Notes under the pieces: generated by a model
Databases searched by the model: none
Told to the model about the DNA's origin: nothing
What the model saw: the letters and a program-made list of their open reading frames with translations, nothing else
DNA from: Dipteronia dyeriana
Lineage: Eukaryota; Streptophyta; Magnoliopsida; Sapindales; Sapindaceae
Direction: 5' to 3'
NCBI GenBank assembly: GCA_032871835.1
Contig: CM065301.1
Location: 13,285,291 to 13,349,290 of the forward strand
Length of the DNA: 64,000 bases
Position numbers and translations under genes: made by a program
Part shown: one piece after another, positions 38,495 to 50,639 of the stretch
How the letters are laid out: each line of letters opens with the position of its first letter
Position numbering within the stretch: position 1 is the stretch's first letter

Positions 38495-40045
38495 TGATGT
38501 GATGTAAATCGTGTTTATAAAAACAATACTCGCAAGTGCACGAATCGTGAAGATATCGTACAATGACAAGTAAGGATCGTTCCCACGAGGACTAGAGATT
38601 TACCGGTTAAATCTAATTCTAATTAAAGCTAAATTAAAAGTAACCAAAAAGATTGTTGTGAAGAGATTGTTTGAAGATTGAATTAAAACTAAATTATCCT
38701 ATGAAAGCAATTTAACAAAGAATTGGTGTTGTGATCAAGAGATGGAAGAATTAGGTCATCAATGCTCTCCGACTATGTTTACTTAATGTTTCGAATTGAC
38801 TTTAAAACAAAATATTATTCAAGTTAAGGGTTCGTTCTTATCTTAAGTATGATTGTTACCGTATGATCCTGGGATGAATCAAGTGTTCTCAATTACAATT
38901 TACCCATAGATCAATGGCGCAAACTACAATCGAGAACCCATTAAGTGCAAGAACAATGAACCAAAACCTACTTGCATAGATCAATGCTAAGATCAGTTTT
39001 ATCCATTCAATTGAATATTAATTAAGATTACGTATATATCAATACTCCAACCTCAATCATTAAATTATCAAAACCCTAAACTCATGCCAACGTATGATCA
39101 TGCATTAACAAGAATAAAGAATTAAGACATAGGATGAATTGAATAAATCAAAACTCGAATTAATGAAAATATCGTCAATTCTAATAAAGGGCATTCTTAG
39201 AGGTTCACATTGATTCCCTAATACGAGTTAGTTACACATGATGAAAATAAGAGAAGAGAAAGAAAATATAAAACCCATCTTGGCCATCAAAGAGTTCTTC
39301 AAGTCTTCAATGATGAATTCTTCTTCTTCGTTCTTGAATATTCGATGTGTAAAGATGAATGGAAGGTGAATGGTGATGGAGTGGTGGGGGGTGGCCCCCT
39401 TGGTGGCTTGGGACCTCCCTTCGCTTTTCTCTCCGAAATTATGGTTCACATGGGGTTTAAATAGGTATATATGCTATGTCATGTCCTTAAACAACAAGGA
39501 AATCAATTCCAATATAGAACTCTACATTTTTGGGATTTTATTTCTTTCCTAATCCAATAAAAAGACTACTTATTGAAGGAAGATTAGAATTAGGTTTCAA
39601 CTTGTTTGCACAAGACTCCCAAACAATTCCAAGAAGGAAATATTTCCCATTCCGACAATTTGGAAAATAAATCTCGTCATTATTCACGGAATTATGACTG
39701 ATCTGACCATCAGGTACTAAAACGGGCATAACTTCTTCTAGAAATATCGGAATTGCGATCCGTAAAGTGGGCCGAAAACTAGACTTTCATGGATTTCAAT
39801 CTATAGGTAGTAGGACACACAATTCGATCGGATCTGAGAGATATAGGCCCCGCAATATGACTGTTCTGCATTGGCCGAAAATCGACTTTTTGTTCTTTTT
39901 CTCCAAAATAACATCTAACAACCTCTTGAATGGAATGTGACATATGCATGCTTAACAAACACATAAAATACCTAATTTTACCCAAGAACAAAGCACAAAT
40001 AATAGGAAATGGGGATCTAAAACATGTACAGAAATAGACCGATCT
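38495..40045 (-). repeat. 5' LTR of the nested element
   Basis: It runs from TGATGTGATGTAAATCG to GAAATAGACCGATCT on the + strand. It is almost colinear with the LTR at 33376-34925, with scattered substitutions. Confidence 0.9.
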
Positions 40046-40308
40046 GTCGCTAACCCTATAAAAGGGCTGATACGAAACAGTGTTTCAAGGCACTTCTGCA
40101 ATCCTAAACATTGGAACAACACTTTCCCCTCTCTGACAAAGAGCCAGGCTGACATAGTTGTCAAAGCGGTTGAGACCTTTTGGGAAGAGAGGGATAGTTG
40201 TTTCCTTTATGTTGAAGTAGACTTGATTAAGGCAAGACTTTTTCCAGTGATTTCTGCTCATCGTAAATGATGTGAGACATCCTTGCTTTATTTTTAGTGT
40301 AAAATGTC

Positions 40309-41690
40309 ATGCATACCTTTCCCCTACGCCGACTGTTGATTATCGTGTGGCCCTTTTTCCTTTCAGTATACGATGTGGACATTGTCGCAGGTGATCAAGC
40401 TGAGAAGGCCAAGCATGCGGATCGGGTCAGTAGGAAGGCTGCAGCTGATCAGGTTGCTCAGGGAATTGCTCCACCTGAACATGATCTGGTGGAACATACG
40501 TATGAATCTGTCCGCCATTCCTCAGATGTCCCCCCTGAACAGGTTGGTACGAGTGATCGCTATCCTCCCCTGGCTCAAAACGATCGCCGGGGCCATTCCA
40601 AAGAAAGGGTCGGTCGGGTGCGGTCCAGTTCTAAAGCATCTGATCAAGGAAGACGTGATCGAGATAGATCTGAAAGGGAGTATCGGGGATGTGATGATTC
40701 ACGAAGGAAGGAATCATATGAAGTGGATGTGACAGATAAGGCTCCAAGCCATAAGATGGCTAAGATTGCTGAAGGGTCATCTGCTCCCGATACCCTTTCG
40801 TATGAGAGTGGGTCTTGCATCCAGAGTTGATCCGACGTTGCCTACCCCAGTGGTCGATCCAATCATTTTGGATGAAGATGAGGAGGAGAAGGATCAAGAG
40901 ACGGTTTTCATCCTTATTTCGTGAGAACTGCGATCCAAGAGAATGAGCGATCTGGGTACATTAAACTTGTCTTCCGCTCCCCCCCTCCAAACCAATCAAG
41001 ATTGCAGACCAGATGCTTATTTTGAATGAGTCTTCCCAGGTTCAGGCTGTGCCACCCTCTCATTACCCCGATAAGGCTCTTATGCAGCTTACAGTTAGGC
41101 GCCAGATCATTTTTCTAATTCTGAAGGTGACGATGGTTGTCTCGACGAGGAAGAGAAGATAGCTAATGAAAACTTCCTTGATCTGTCTGAGGAGTAGGCT
41201 CTCCATTCTATTTTATAATCAGGGGATGGAACAACTATACAGTTAAAGGGGGATATCAGGATGAGTGAGCCTATTGGTGCCCCTTTCACTATACCTGTTG
41301 GGTTACTTCATCCCGAAGGTGCCATCGAAAGTTAAATTTCTGAGAACGAAGGCCTCCGGGTTGCTACATCTGCTAATCTTCTTGGGGAAGACGTTGGGAT
41401 TTCGATGACTTCAACCACTGTTGACCGTGTTATTCCCTCATCTTCTCAAAATCAGTCTGCTTCTACTGTTTCCGCCGCTGAGCTTTCTCATTTCCCTTCA
41501 TCTAGCAATTCTCAGACCTACCCCTTTTCTATGCTTCGCTCAATGTCATCATGGGTCGGGTACGTTGGCGAAAGGTACTTGAAGGATGCCAAAGATCGTG
41601 CAGATTTTGAGCGGGTCCGCATGATATTTAATAATGGTGTTTTTATAATTCTTTCCACTATCTTGATTGAAATCCCAGGAACCTGCCTGA
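40309..41690 (+). pseudogene. Accessory ORF of the gypsy element, 3' part
   Basis: The + strand frame 40309-40830 is charged and low-complexity (KAKHADRVSRKAAADQ, GRRDRDRSEREYRG). After several breaks, the frame from 41405 ends with SSWVGYVGERYLKDAKDRAD and FERVRMIFNN. This continues the accessory ORF seen at 32100-33300, beyond the nested insertion. Near 41690 it runs straight into inverted RT sequence, so its own 3' end is deleted. Confidence 0.55.
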
Positions 41691-42362
41691 TGGTACTCCG
41701 AATACGCACTTCTTTGGATTTAGCTTCATCCCATATTTTCGTAGCACCTCAAACGTCTCCCTTAGGTCGGTTGGGTGATCTCCGGACGTTACACTTTTGG
41801 TTAGCATATCATCCACGTAAACTTCCATATTCCTGCCAATGTGTCGAGCAAACATTTTATTTACCAGTCTTTGGTAAGTTGCCCCGACGTTCTTTAACCT
41901 AAACGGCAAGACCTTATAACAATACAATCCCTGGTCAGTTGTGAATGAGGTTTTTTACTCATCTGGTTTGAACATTCTGATCTGGTTGTAACCTGAATAG
42001 GCATCAACGAAACTTAACAGTTCATGACCGGCCGTTGCATCTACCAACTGGTCAATACGAGGCAAAGGGAAGTTGTCCTTCGGACATGCTTTGTTAAGGT
42101 CGGTGAAATCTACACCCATCCTCCATTGGCCATTTTTATTTTTCACCAAGACTACATTGGCAACCCAATTGGGATATTTCACCTTCCGAATGGTTCTTAC
42201 GGTCAATAGCTTGCACACTTCTTCCTTGATCGCATTGCTTCTTTCTGGGTTGAAGCACATCCTCTTCAGGATAACTGGTTTCTGATCGGGATTCACTGCT
42301 AAGTAATGTGAAATTGTCCTTGGATCGATCCCTAGCATGTTCGCATGCTCCCAAGCGAACAC
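41658..42362 (-). pseudogene. Gypsy reverse transcriptase fragment
   Basis: The minus strand reads VVLVKNKNGQWRMGVDFTDL and NKACPKDNFPLPRIDQLVD, then FVDAYSGYNQI. In a second frame, PFRLKNVGATYQRLVNKMF and VYVDDMLTKS follow, with the catalytic YVDD box, ending KCVFGVPSGRFLGF. The frame changes near 41940. The fingers and palm are present; thumb, RNase H and integrase are missing. Confidence 0.88.
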
Positions 42363-42601
42363 ATCTTTATATTCTCTTAGAAGTTCGACCTACTTTGATC
42401 GTGCTTCGTTAGTTGGGTCCCAAGCCTAACAGTCTTCTTGGGATCATTGTTGCTCATGGAAACTTCCATGGTCGGTTCCTCCGAGCCTTTGTCACTCTCT
42501 AGCGCTGCCTCTCTCGAGTCTAGATCAAACCCAGTCGGGGTTTTGGTATTTGCCTCCAATGGGTCTACTTTTATGTTTTCATCGTTTTTGACAGCATCCA
42601 C

Positions 42602-43090
42602 TTACATTACCCCCGACTCTGCATTTTCCCTGTATAAGGTGAGATTCACTTTCCTGGCCCACTCCTGTGAGCTTTTCATGATCCCCACTCCAGTTTCGGT
42701 CAGAAATTTCACTATGAGCATGTAGGTTGCAGCTATGGCTTTTATTTTGTTTAGGAATAGTTGGCCTAGCGGAGCGTTATATGTCCAATTCTCAACATTT
42801 ACGACCACGAAATCCAGCAATACTGTCATCGTACAAGGAAAGCTTCCAGCTTCTACTGGTAGTTTAACGGTTCCCAATGCCCTGACCTCGGTTCCTCTGA
42901 AACCCTTCAATGAAACATTCAGTGGTTGGAGATCACTCATCTGTAGTCCAAGTTGATCAAACACCTCTATGCTCAAAATGTCTGCTGAGCTACCATTGTC
43001 GATAAGTATTCTTCTCACTTGCCTATGCCCGATGCGAACTAATAAAACAATCACGTCATTTGGTATGACCTCTAACTCGTGTGCGTTCAC
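42602..43090 (-). pseudogene. Gypsy aspartic protease (retropepsin) region
   Basis: The frame contains RRILIDNGSSADILS, where the retropepsin active site D-T/S-G has become DNGSS, as in many Tat-type gypsy elements. LGTVKLPVEAG and FLTETGVGIMKSSQEWAR follow. It is open for 162 codons but is separated from the RT frame by stops. Confidence 0.8.
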
Positions 43091-43099
43091 TTCAGTTAA

Positions 43100-44980
43100 A
43101 ATTATTGGTCCCTATCCTTGCTTTGCTTTCTTCCGATCAGGACCTATATGATTCACCTCCATACTTCTTTGGCTGTTTATGGCTTCCCTAACTTCGGACA
43201 TCCTTTCTCGGCTACTACTTCCAGTATTGGGGCCACCAAAAATGGTGTTGATTGCCCTGTTATCCGAGTCTTTCTTTGGGCTCCTATAACTCATATCTCA
43301 ATCCCCTGTGTGGATATCCTTTTGTCGATCTTCACCTCTTCTGATGATGACATCAGTAAGATGACCTTCCCAGATTAGCTTCTCAATGTAATCCCTGAGT
43401 TGGTAACACTTAGAGGTTTCGTGGCCATTCTCCTATTGGAACTTGTAGTATTTGGTAGTATCCCTTCTGGAGAAGATAGATTGCCTCGGGGGTTTTTTAT
43501 ATAAGTTTATGTCTTCTATCACATTCAGAATTTCCTCATGCTTTTTGGCTAACGGTGTATAATTGGTGTACTGGCGCCTTAAGTTCTTTCCTGTTATATC
43601 AGCATCTCTTCATCTGTCTTTCCCTTTTTCCCCGTTGCCCTTCTGGTCATTTTTGCCATTGTTTTTCGAACCACTTTCTTGGTTCTTTTGACTGTGACCA
43701 GAACGACCTCCATGTATAAATTCTCCCCCGTGAGAAATCTGTTATTCTTCTGCACCCCTCAACATGATCTACCATGGTTGCATATGTGGTAGGTCCCCGC
43801 TGCCTCAGGCTTAAGGTTAGGTGACTGTGTTACAAGCTATTTATGAATGTGGAAACCACTGCGTCATCGTTAGGGTCCTGAACCTTTGATACCTCTTGCG
43901 AGAACCTGGTCAGGTAATCTTTTAACTTTTCGTTCTTCTTTTTCCTCAAGGTAGAAAGAGCTGACACTGATTTTCTCCTCTGGATATTCCCCATAAATTG
44001 TCTGGTAAACGCTCATGTCAACCTCTCTAAACTCCTGATGGACCCCGATGATAATCCTCCGAGCCACCTGGATCCATGATCCCCTAATGTCTAAGGGAAC
44101 ATATGACATATGAGAGCGTCGTCATAACCTTACTGAGTCATGGAGCTCTGGTATCTCCTGACGTGTTCCTGTGGATGGATATTGGCTTTGAACGGGTCCA
44201 CATGCGACATCCTAAATTTCTTCGAAAAGCGAGACCGCCTTATGGCATCTGCGAACGAGTTCCCAAGATACTGACCAGAGGGTTATCTTGATTTTTCTTT
44301 TTCTCCAAAGCTTCTATCCTCCTGAGAAGTACTTCGTGCTCCCCTTCGGGTTCACCATGCCTGTCTAACCTTTGGTGCACTGTGATCCTATAAGGGTCCC
44401 TTCGTCCTCTAGGAGCATGCTCGCCATCACTTAAATTCGGTCGGGGCTTCTTACTTCGTCCATCATACCTATCTTCCTTCTCAGGATATAGTCTTATGCC
44501 GTCGTACCCGGTGATATCCTCGCGTGAGCTTGACTCCTCATGTTCCTCTACCCTTCTATCCTGGTGGGGGCAACTTCTTCTATGTGAATGCCCTCTTTTG
44601 TCTCGTTTCTCTGCTCTATTTCTTCCAGACTTTTGGGGCTCGCCTGGAATAGTTGCCACGATCTCAGAGTGCACCTTAGGTCCTTGAGTAACCACGGGTG
44701 TAGAGAGCCGGTACGACAAATTCAGGTTCGCAGTTATAGTTATGCTAATTCCCTGTCTAGTAGCATCATCAATCACTCTTCGTAAGGATTCTAGAATTTG
44801 GCTGAATGCATTTGGAGGTATCCATGTAGTCAAGCCCATGGTTGTGACGGTGTCCTGTCTGCTTGATGGTGGAGTTCTTGAAGATGGATCTGTTCCCAAT
44901 GCATCGGCATCCACGACATTCACCTCTCGTGAGACATCCACATTACACGGGGACAAATCTCTGTCAGCGCTAGAAACCAT
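43100..44980 (-). pseudogene. Gypsy gag region
   Basis: The longest frame (44980-44240) is polar and rich in Arg, Asp and Glu. It has RPNLSDGEHAPRGRRD and a terminal coiled-coil LLRRIEALEKKKNQ. Further along the minus strand are gag-core remnants (GSWIQVARRIIIGVHQEF) and a degenerate knuckle-like GHETSKCYQLRDYIEKLI. Last is a gag-protease spacer ending INTIFGGPNTGSSSRERM. Several stops and frame changes make it non-functional. Confidence 0.72.
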
Positions 44981-45055
44981 GATTTTACTTTGTATGACTA
45001 AATCTCTAGCTAGTTAAAACGTCGGAGGTTCACCCCCTTCTTCTAGCGCTAGTTG

Positions 45056-45357
45056 TTAACGGTGATTTTTTGATGGATCACACGTCGAACAGAATGTATA
45101 TGAAATCACACAATTGCTAATTACAAATAGTTAAGAAAGCAAAAGAAACACGAGGATTTTACGTGGTAAAACCCTAAGAACGGGGAAACGTCCACAGTTA
45201 CATTTATAGAACCCTAATTCCTGTTATACAAGTAAATATTCGATTACACACTCAGCTTAGGTAGGTTCATGAAGGTTTACTCTTGGTGACATGGCATCTC
45301 CAACTCCCGCATCTTTGGATAGTTATGTTGACTTATCAGTCTTTAGATTTTACCAAT
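45056..45357 (-). repeat. 5' LTR of the gypsy element, internally deleted
   Basis: TGTTAACGGTGATTTTTTGA begins the unit. It matches the LTR at 30473 up to the TCCACGGT/TCCACAGT region, then jumps to TAGAACCCTAATTC and TTAGGTAGGTTCATGAAGG. Its outer end, CCAATA, lacks the expected terminal ACA, and another LTR starts there. Confidence 0.7.
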
Positions 45358-45819
45358 ATTAAGAAATTGCGAATCAAAAGAATATTTAAAAAAAGTCCGA
45401 CGCAATGTACTCTAAAGTTTTGAAAACTAGTAAAGCAGTAAGCGAGGGTTGTCCACAGGGAGGAGTTATCTGTTAATCGCCTCATGTTCTAGAGTTTATT
45501 GAAAGCATGTAAATAAGAATGCGGGGGGGTAAGAACGGTTTGTGTAAGGTATAAGCATATTGCGATGTGTGTGTGTGTGTGAAGGAATGTAAATAAAAAG
45601 AACGCAAAATAAAATAAAAGGAATATGGAGAGGTGAGAATGGTGATTAAAGTGACAAATAATAAAATGGTGTATAAGAGAGATGCATGAGAATGATCACA
45701 CAAGGTTCATAAAGCTCACCATACATAAGTGCACAAATAGTGGTTGTCAAGCATTAAGGACATCCAAATCAAACTAAAGGAGAACAGAAATACAAAATGG
45801 ATAGAAAAGAGACCCCTAA

Positions 45820-45893
45820 TCCATAACCGGGAATCGAACACCGGGTCTTTTTGGGTGTCAGTCCGAGATGTCCTCACTACTAGACGACTACGA
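45820..45893 (-). pseudogene. tRNA-like pseudogene (closest by eye to tRNA-Glu)
   Basis: On the minus strand the 74-nt segment has an A-box-like GTCTAGTAGTGAGGA and the anticodon-arm stretch ATCTCGGACTGACACCC. It also has a strong B box and T arm, GTGTTCGATTCCCGG. The acceptor stem pairs poorly and the T stem has an extra base, so it is not a working tRNA. It lies within the LTR, so it may spread with that retroelement. Confidence 0.6.
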
Positions 45894-46981
45894 TTTTCTT
45901 CAAACTCATGAATGCACAACCCCCCTCAATTAAGGACATTTAATTCAAGCTAAGGGCTTGTTCTCTCAATTGAGAGATTTACAAACTCAAATCACTCCCC
46001 AAGGTCTCGGTGAAGTAATTGTGCTTGTAATCTCAACTAAGGGATTCGAGACACGAATCACTCCCCAAGGTCTCGGTGAAATAACTGTGCCTTAAGTCTC
46101 TACCATTAAGCATATGAACATAAGCCAAAACCTACTCTAGCAAGGTCTTCCATAGAATAAGTTTCATTCATTCTTTAGAGCTAAGTGGTTAAGATTATAC
46201 CCGGATTGGTCCTCCCAAGCACAACCAAAAACCCACAAACACCCAAACCCACAAACACCCAAACCCGTCCATACAAGTTTATTTCGACCTTCCAAAGACA
46301 TACACGCACAAATGGGATATTTAATAACAACGATTCCTATAATTAAGTTAATCTACTCCTAATCCCATCCATGAACACATATCAATTTCCAATCTCCAAA
46401 CACAAGCATATCAAGATAAGAGATTATTCAATAATAGCAAGAATGAATCAAAACCTAAATGAATATAAAAAAAACAACCAATATATATTGAGCACAAATA
46501 AGGTTTACAATATTTTCCAAGTGGGGATTACACAATCAAGAAAACATGAAATACAAAGAGAATGAGTTTAAAGGAGACAACCCTTGAAGATATCCCTCCA
46601 AGTGCTCCATGAATCCCTAGCTCGAAAATTGTTCATAAACCACTCCTATCTCTTTGCAATCAACTCTTAAAAGTGGTGGAGGATGTGTAAAAATGGGTGG
46701 TGGTGAGCTTCCCATGGAGAAGGACCTTAATGGGATCTTTGGAAGCTTCTCTCTATCTTGATTTGTGAAGAAGATGAAGAAAATAATGGGCTCTCTTGTC
46801 TTTGTTGTGTTTGTAGAGAATAGGAGAAAATGATGTATTTATAGTTAAGGAAAGTTTGGGGATGAATTGGGGTGCAGAAGGACACATTTGTCCCTCAAAA
46901 CCGACATGTCACATTGTAGAATCAAGTGTGTCACATTCTTGCAAGATGACACACCAGGCGACAGTGATTTTCACGACTTAA

Positions 46982-46999
46982 GTGTCGCGGCCGCGACAC
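46982..46999. repeat. 18-nt perfect GC-rich palindrome
   Basis: GTGTCGCGGCCGCGACAC reads the same on both strands. It sits in the promoter-side half of the LTR, about 150 bp upstream of the TATA box in minus orientation. Confidence 0.95.
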
Positions 47000-47351
47000 C
47001 AGTTTCTAGCCTCGTGTACCATTACAAAAACGTGCATATCTCCCTCTAGAAAACCTAGAATTACAATCCACAAAAATCGATGGAAAGAAGACTTCTGGGG
47101 CTTTCTAAAAATATACTGTACAAAATCTAGTTCGATCTGATGAGAGAGATATGGTCCCCAAAAATTGAGTGTTCTGTATGAAGCTCTCTTACAATTTTAG
47201 CCATTTTGCCACCAAGTCTCACTTTTTGCCTGAAAAGACATTGATGCCTGAAATGACAAGAATATAGCCATTAAACATCAAAATATGCTCGAGATCAAGC
47301 TAAAGGATATGGAATTGAGAGCCAAAATATATGACAATTTTGTTCCGATCA

Positions 47352-50300
47352 GTGACTGTACCTAGCGTTTCCTATTGTTGACGGGGACGTCTTATCTGAA
47401 CGGGTCTAGGATGTGTATTGTCCCGGTAGTTAGGTCCACGCTGGCCAGAAGCCAATGCTGGCGTCCGACGTTGCACAGAATTAGAACTTGTACAACACAT
47501 AGACATAAGGTAAAATCATATTGTTCACCAAAATTATGGGAGAAGATATTATAACACTTACCATTTCAACCTCGTGCCATGACCGGATTCCTACCAGGAG
47601 TAAGCCACGTACTGTCATAAGGTCATCAGCGGACCACCTGTATTGCAACACCTTCCATCCCAACGTCTTCACTTTCCCGTCAGCATTATGAGACATTATT
47701 CGATCCCACTGATACTCTAGCAATGACTGTAGAAAAAATATTTCCACCGGAGTTAGGATCACAGAAAACAGCGGAGTTACGAATATTAAAAAACACTTAT
47801 TTAGAAATGAGTGCCAAGAATGTTCATCTTTTGGTTGTACACGGTGGGAATGCACGTTGACGCTTCCGTAAGATGTTTAGGTACGCGTCCATGTGCTGAA
47901 ACATAATTACAAATTAACGTTAGAATTCGAGTGTGATGAAAGCAAAACCCTATTAAAGTTAGGTGTGTACAGTGTCAAACAACTCCATGTAGTTCTCTTG
48001 GGCCGCTGGAACGAACCCACGTCTACTGGCTTCATGAGATCAATATAACGCTTGCATTAAATTTTCCAAAACATCAGAACAATTAATGTAAAATAAACTA
48101 AAGGTGTTTCAATTAAGTAAAAGGATTAATACTTACAATTCCCCCGTCTTGTTCCTCTTATATGCTCTATAGGCCTCCAACTGGCCAGTATCTACCAACG
48201 CAGTAAGAGTGAATGCATGCTCTGATGCTGTCGATGCTGTCCTTGGCCTCTTACTGCCACCTGCGCTTACGAGCATGGGGGATACGGGGAGTACGGGTGA
48301 TCCCATGCGATACTCTGGATGTGTCGGTGGGAAGAGGAGGGGTCCCACGGGATGGTCTGTACCTATCCCTAAGAGGTGAACGAGTCCCACATAATGGTGT
48401 GAACTTATCTCTGATAGGTTCAGGGGGCCCATACAATCGACCGGACCTTTCCCTAGGAGGAAGGGACCGGCGAGAATATATGGATGTATCTCTAGGATGA
48501 GGATGGGGCCCACAGGATGGTCTAGAAGTGTCCCTTGGCGGAAGGGTCTAGTCGAATGGCTCGAAGGTGTCCCTGAGAGGAGGGGTATCATGAGATCGAC
48601 AATAGAGTCTACTCCGGTGGAGGAAACACTCAAACGGTGTGATCGTATGGACGAAGTCTCCTGAACCTCCATAAGCAAGGGACAGTCAGATGTACCTTCA
48701 GTATGAGTCTCCTGCTATTGTCATGTAACTTCAATCCCAGTACCCTGTGTCTAGGATCCGGTACTAGTACCTTGTGTCTCGAGTCCGATACCCTGCATCT
48801 GACCTACGCTCCTAGGGTCTGTCCCCTCGACATGGCTACGCCGCCCGTTTCTGTCTCTAGGAATGGAGTTTCAATCATGGGACGGTGGACCCTCTCCTGT
48901 TGTCTGTGATGTCGAACCCCATCGCCCTCTAACCAAGTTCATCAACTCCTAATACTGCCTGATTCATTCCGTCTCACTTCTCTAGAGATCATCCCATAAA
49001 CCACGGACTGAAGCCTCCGATTGTTTGATCTTATGCTCCAGGAGACCCTGAAAACAATTACACATTGTCAGTCATGCACATGTATATGTGTTTGAAACAA
49101 ATAAATGCTAAACTAAAATTTGAACATGCCTCGCACTCCCCTCCAACGTCTTCTCATGATTCGGTATCTCCGGCAGTATGTGCAAGCATCCTAAATTGTA
49201 CCCACCTCTGCTCCGGTGGCTCCGACAAGCTAACTCTGGGTCCAAATGCATCTGTTCACCCCCACGACGATGCTCCAGGTCCGAACCCTCTGTATCACTC
49301 AGACTGGCACTCACTGCATCCGGTATAGCCTCCTGTCTGGCACTCAATGAATCTGGTATCACCTCATCTATGCCCGCATAATACGGTTCACCCCTCTCAA
49401 CTTCTATGGGCACCAATTTCGTCATCACAAACATTTGAAACCGTTGTTAAAACGTTGTAAATGTAACAAGTATTAACATTAACATTAACAATTAAAAAAC
49501 TTAACCGAGTTGTGAATATCTTCGACAGCTTATCCGCCCTTGTTTGTTTTTATAACTCCCACTTAATAATACGAGGAGACAAGTTGGTATCCCTCTTCCT
49601 CCCGAATTGGGTGCCAAGCTGAGGGATCACCTCAAAAGTAAAAATCTGTATAAAATACAAGTACATTAAGAATCCTTAATTTATTAAATGATAAATAACG
49701 TAAATATTATAATTCAAATTCGTACCAACAGAGCGTATGATAGACCGTAAATGTTGTAGGTCTATATCATGTGTACATCAGCGCCCTTCGTCTGCTGGCG
49801 TCTCTCGAATAGTTTCCGTCGGCCGTCAAGCGCATGCTTGAATGAGAATATAGAATGACTGTACATGTGGGCACCCCACGGGAACGCGTTGAAAGCATCA
49901 AAATCCTCTACCAGCTGGAAATGTCAAACTGGTATCCTTACTCTCTTGTCCAACCCCATTAGTATCCATTTCAGCATATACAGGAGGCAGAGCTTCACAC
50001 TATCGTATGCCTGCTGGAACTGGCCCAGGCTCAAAACATCTTTCAACTCCCTGAACGAAATCTCATCCCTACCACCAAAGTAACGCTGATGTATGCCATT
50101 GTCCACGATAGCATACCGGCTCGTGTCTGGTACATCTCCAAACCGCAACCCGGTGATCAGACAGAATTCTACCTTCAAGAACACCACCTCATGATTCCCC
50201 AACATAAAATGCATCTTATCTAACAGCCCAGTATGATGCACCTCCCACAAAAGCAATCGATGGATGACACCACCGAAAAACTTCATACACCTATGCAACG

Positions 50301-50449
50301 TCATGAAATGCCCAAAGCATGACACCATGAACCAGGTTAAGTGCGTCGTCCATAACCCCAATGGCGTCAAAATGGTCATGGCGAGTGAATTTACCCTCGT
50401 ACCACTCTTCCTCCAGAGTTTTAAGCATTTCCTTCAAATGATTCGTCAT
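47352..50449 (-). pseudogene. Transposon-derived DUF1985/Ulp1-type gene, decayed
   Basis: The minus strand starts MTNHLKEMLKTLEEEW at 50449. The DUF1985-like part (49924-50379) contains LLLWEVHHTGLLDKMHFMLG, then FCLITGLRFGDVPDTSRYA and FRELKDVLSLGQFQQAY. At about 49860 it reads AFNAFPWGAHMYSHSIFSFK. A poorly conserved middle follows (49434-49108, 48678-48133). The C-terminal C48 (Ulp1) protease region includes LRKRQRAFP, SWHEVEMV and VLILCNVGRQHWLLASVDLT, then IHILDPFR, showing the catalytic His and Asp. Frameshifts and stops are frequent. The catalytic Cys would lie beyond the LTR insertion at 47351. Such genes are carried by MULE and CACTA transposons. Confidence 0.72.
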
Positions 50450-50639
50450 CTGAAAAATCACAAAAAAATATACATCGGTTTACTGTAAATGCCTCATAAA
50501 TAACTGCAAACAAGGTCCGGTCTTTAAAAAATATCTCGGATCGAGTAAAAAAAAACTTCGAATGTAAGAATAAAAAGCTCGAATATATACAGCAAAGCAC
50601 GATTGGATGAAAAAAAAACTTTAATATATACAAAAAAAT

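Larger units (their letters stand above)
33376..40045 (-). mobile_element. Complete non-autonomous LTR retrotransposon (Athila-like)
   Basis: Two LTRs of about 1.55 kb (33376-34925 and 38495-40045) in the same orientation bound 3.6 kb of internal DNA. The PBS TGGCGCCGTTGCCGGGGA (minus strand) abuts the right LTR, which is therefore the 5' LTR. The host duplication GTCGC lies at 33371-33375 and 40046-40050. LTR termini are TG...CA in consensus, with one outer base changed at each end. The inner part has gag-like remnants with a zinc knuckle, no RT or integrase, and the GGTGGGAGGCAACCC and GAGGACAATGTTTAGATT motifs seen in Athila-derived elements. The two LTRs are very similar by eye, so insertion was fairly recent. 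Confidence 0.9.
30473..45357 (-). mobile_element. Ty3/gypsy retrotransposon, probably Tat lineage, deleted and nested
   Basis: LTRs lie at 30473-32051 and about 45056-45357, both beginning TGTTNACGGTGATTTTT on the + strand. On the minus strand, from right to left, are gag (44980-43100), protease (43090-42602) and RT (42362-41658). RNase H and integrase are absent. An accessory ORF on the opposite strand occupies 32100-33300 and 40300-41690, split by the LTR element at 33376-40045. An accessory ORF antisense to pol next to the 3' LTR is characteristic of some Tat elements, and I infer the lineage from that. After the right LTR (minus sense) comes CTAGCGCTAGAAGAAGGGGG, a plausible PBS region. 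Confidence 0.75.
45358..47351 (-). mobile_element. Single LTR of a second gypsy-type element
   Basis: On the minus strand it begins TGATCGGAACAAAATTG at 47351, resembling the TGATCGGTC start of the nested Athila-like LTR. It has a TATA box (ACTATAAATACATC, near 46840) and ends near GATTCGCAATTTC. It interrupts the Ulp1-type reading frame at 47352. No partner LTR, PBS or target duplication was found, so it may be a solo or truncated LTR. It contains a tRNA-like pseudogene and an 18-nt GC palindrome. Confidence 0.6.

Noticed and set aside
45480..45919. Minus-strand open frames inside the LTR at 45.4-47.4 kb as a gene
   Set aside because: One is simply the translation of the tRNA-like sequence and the other of a GT-rich stretch.
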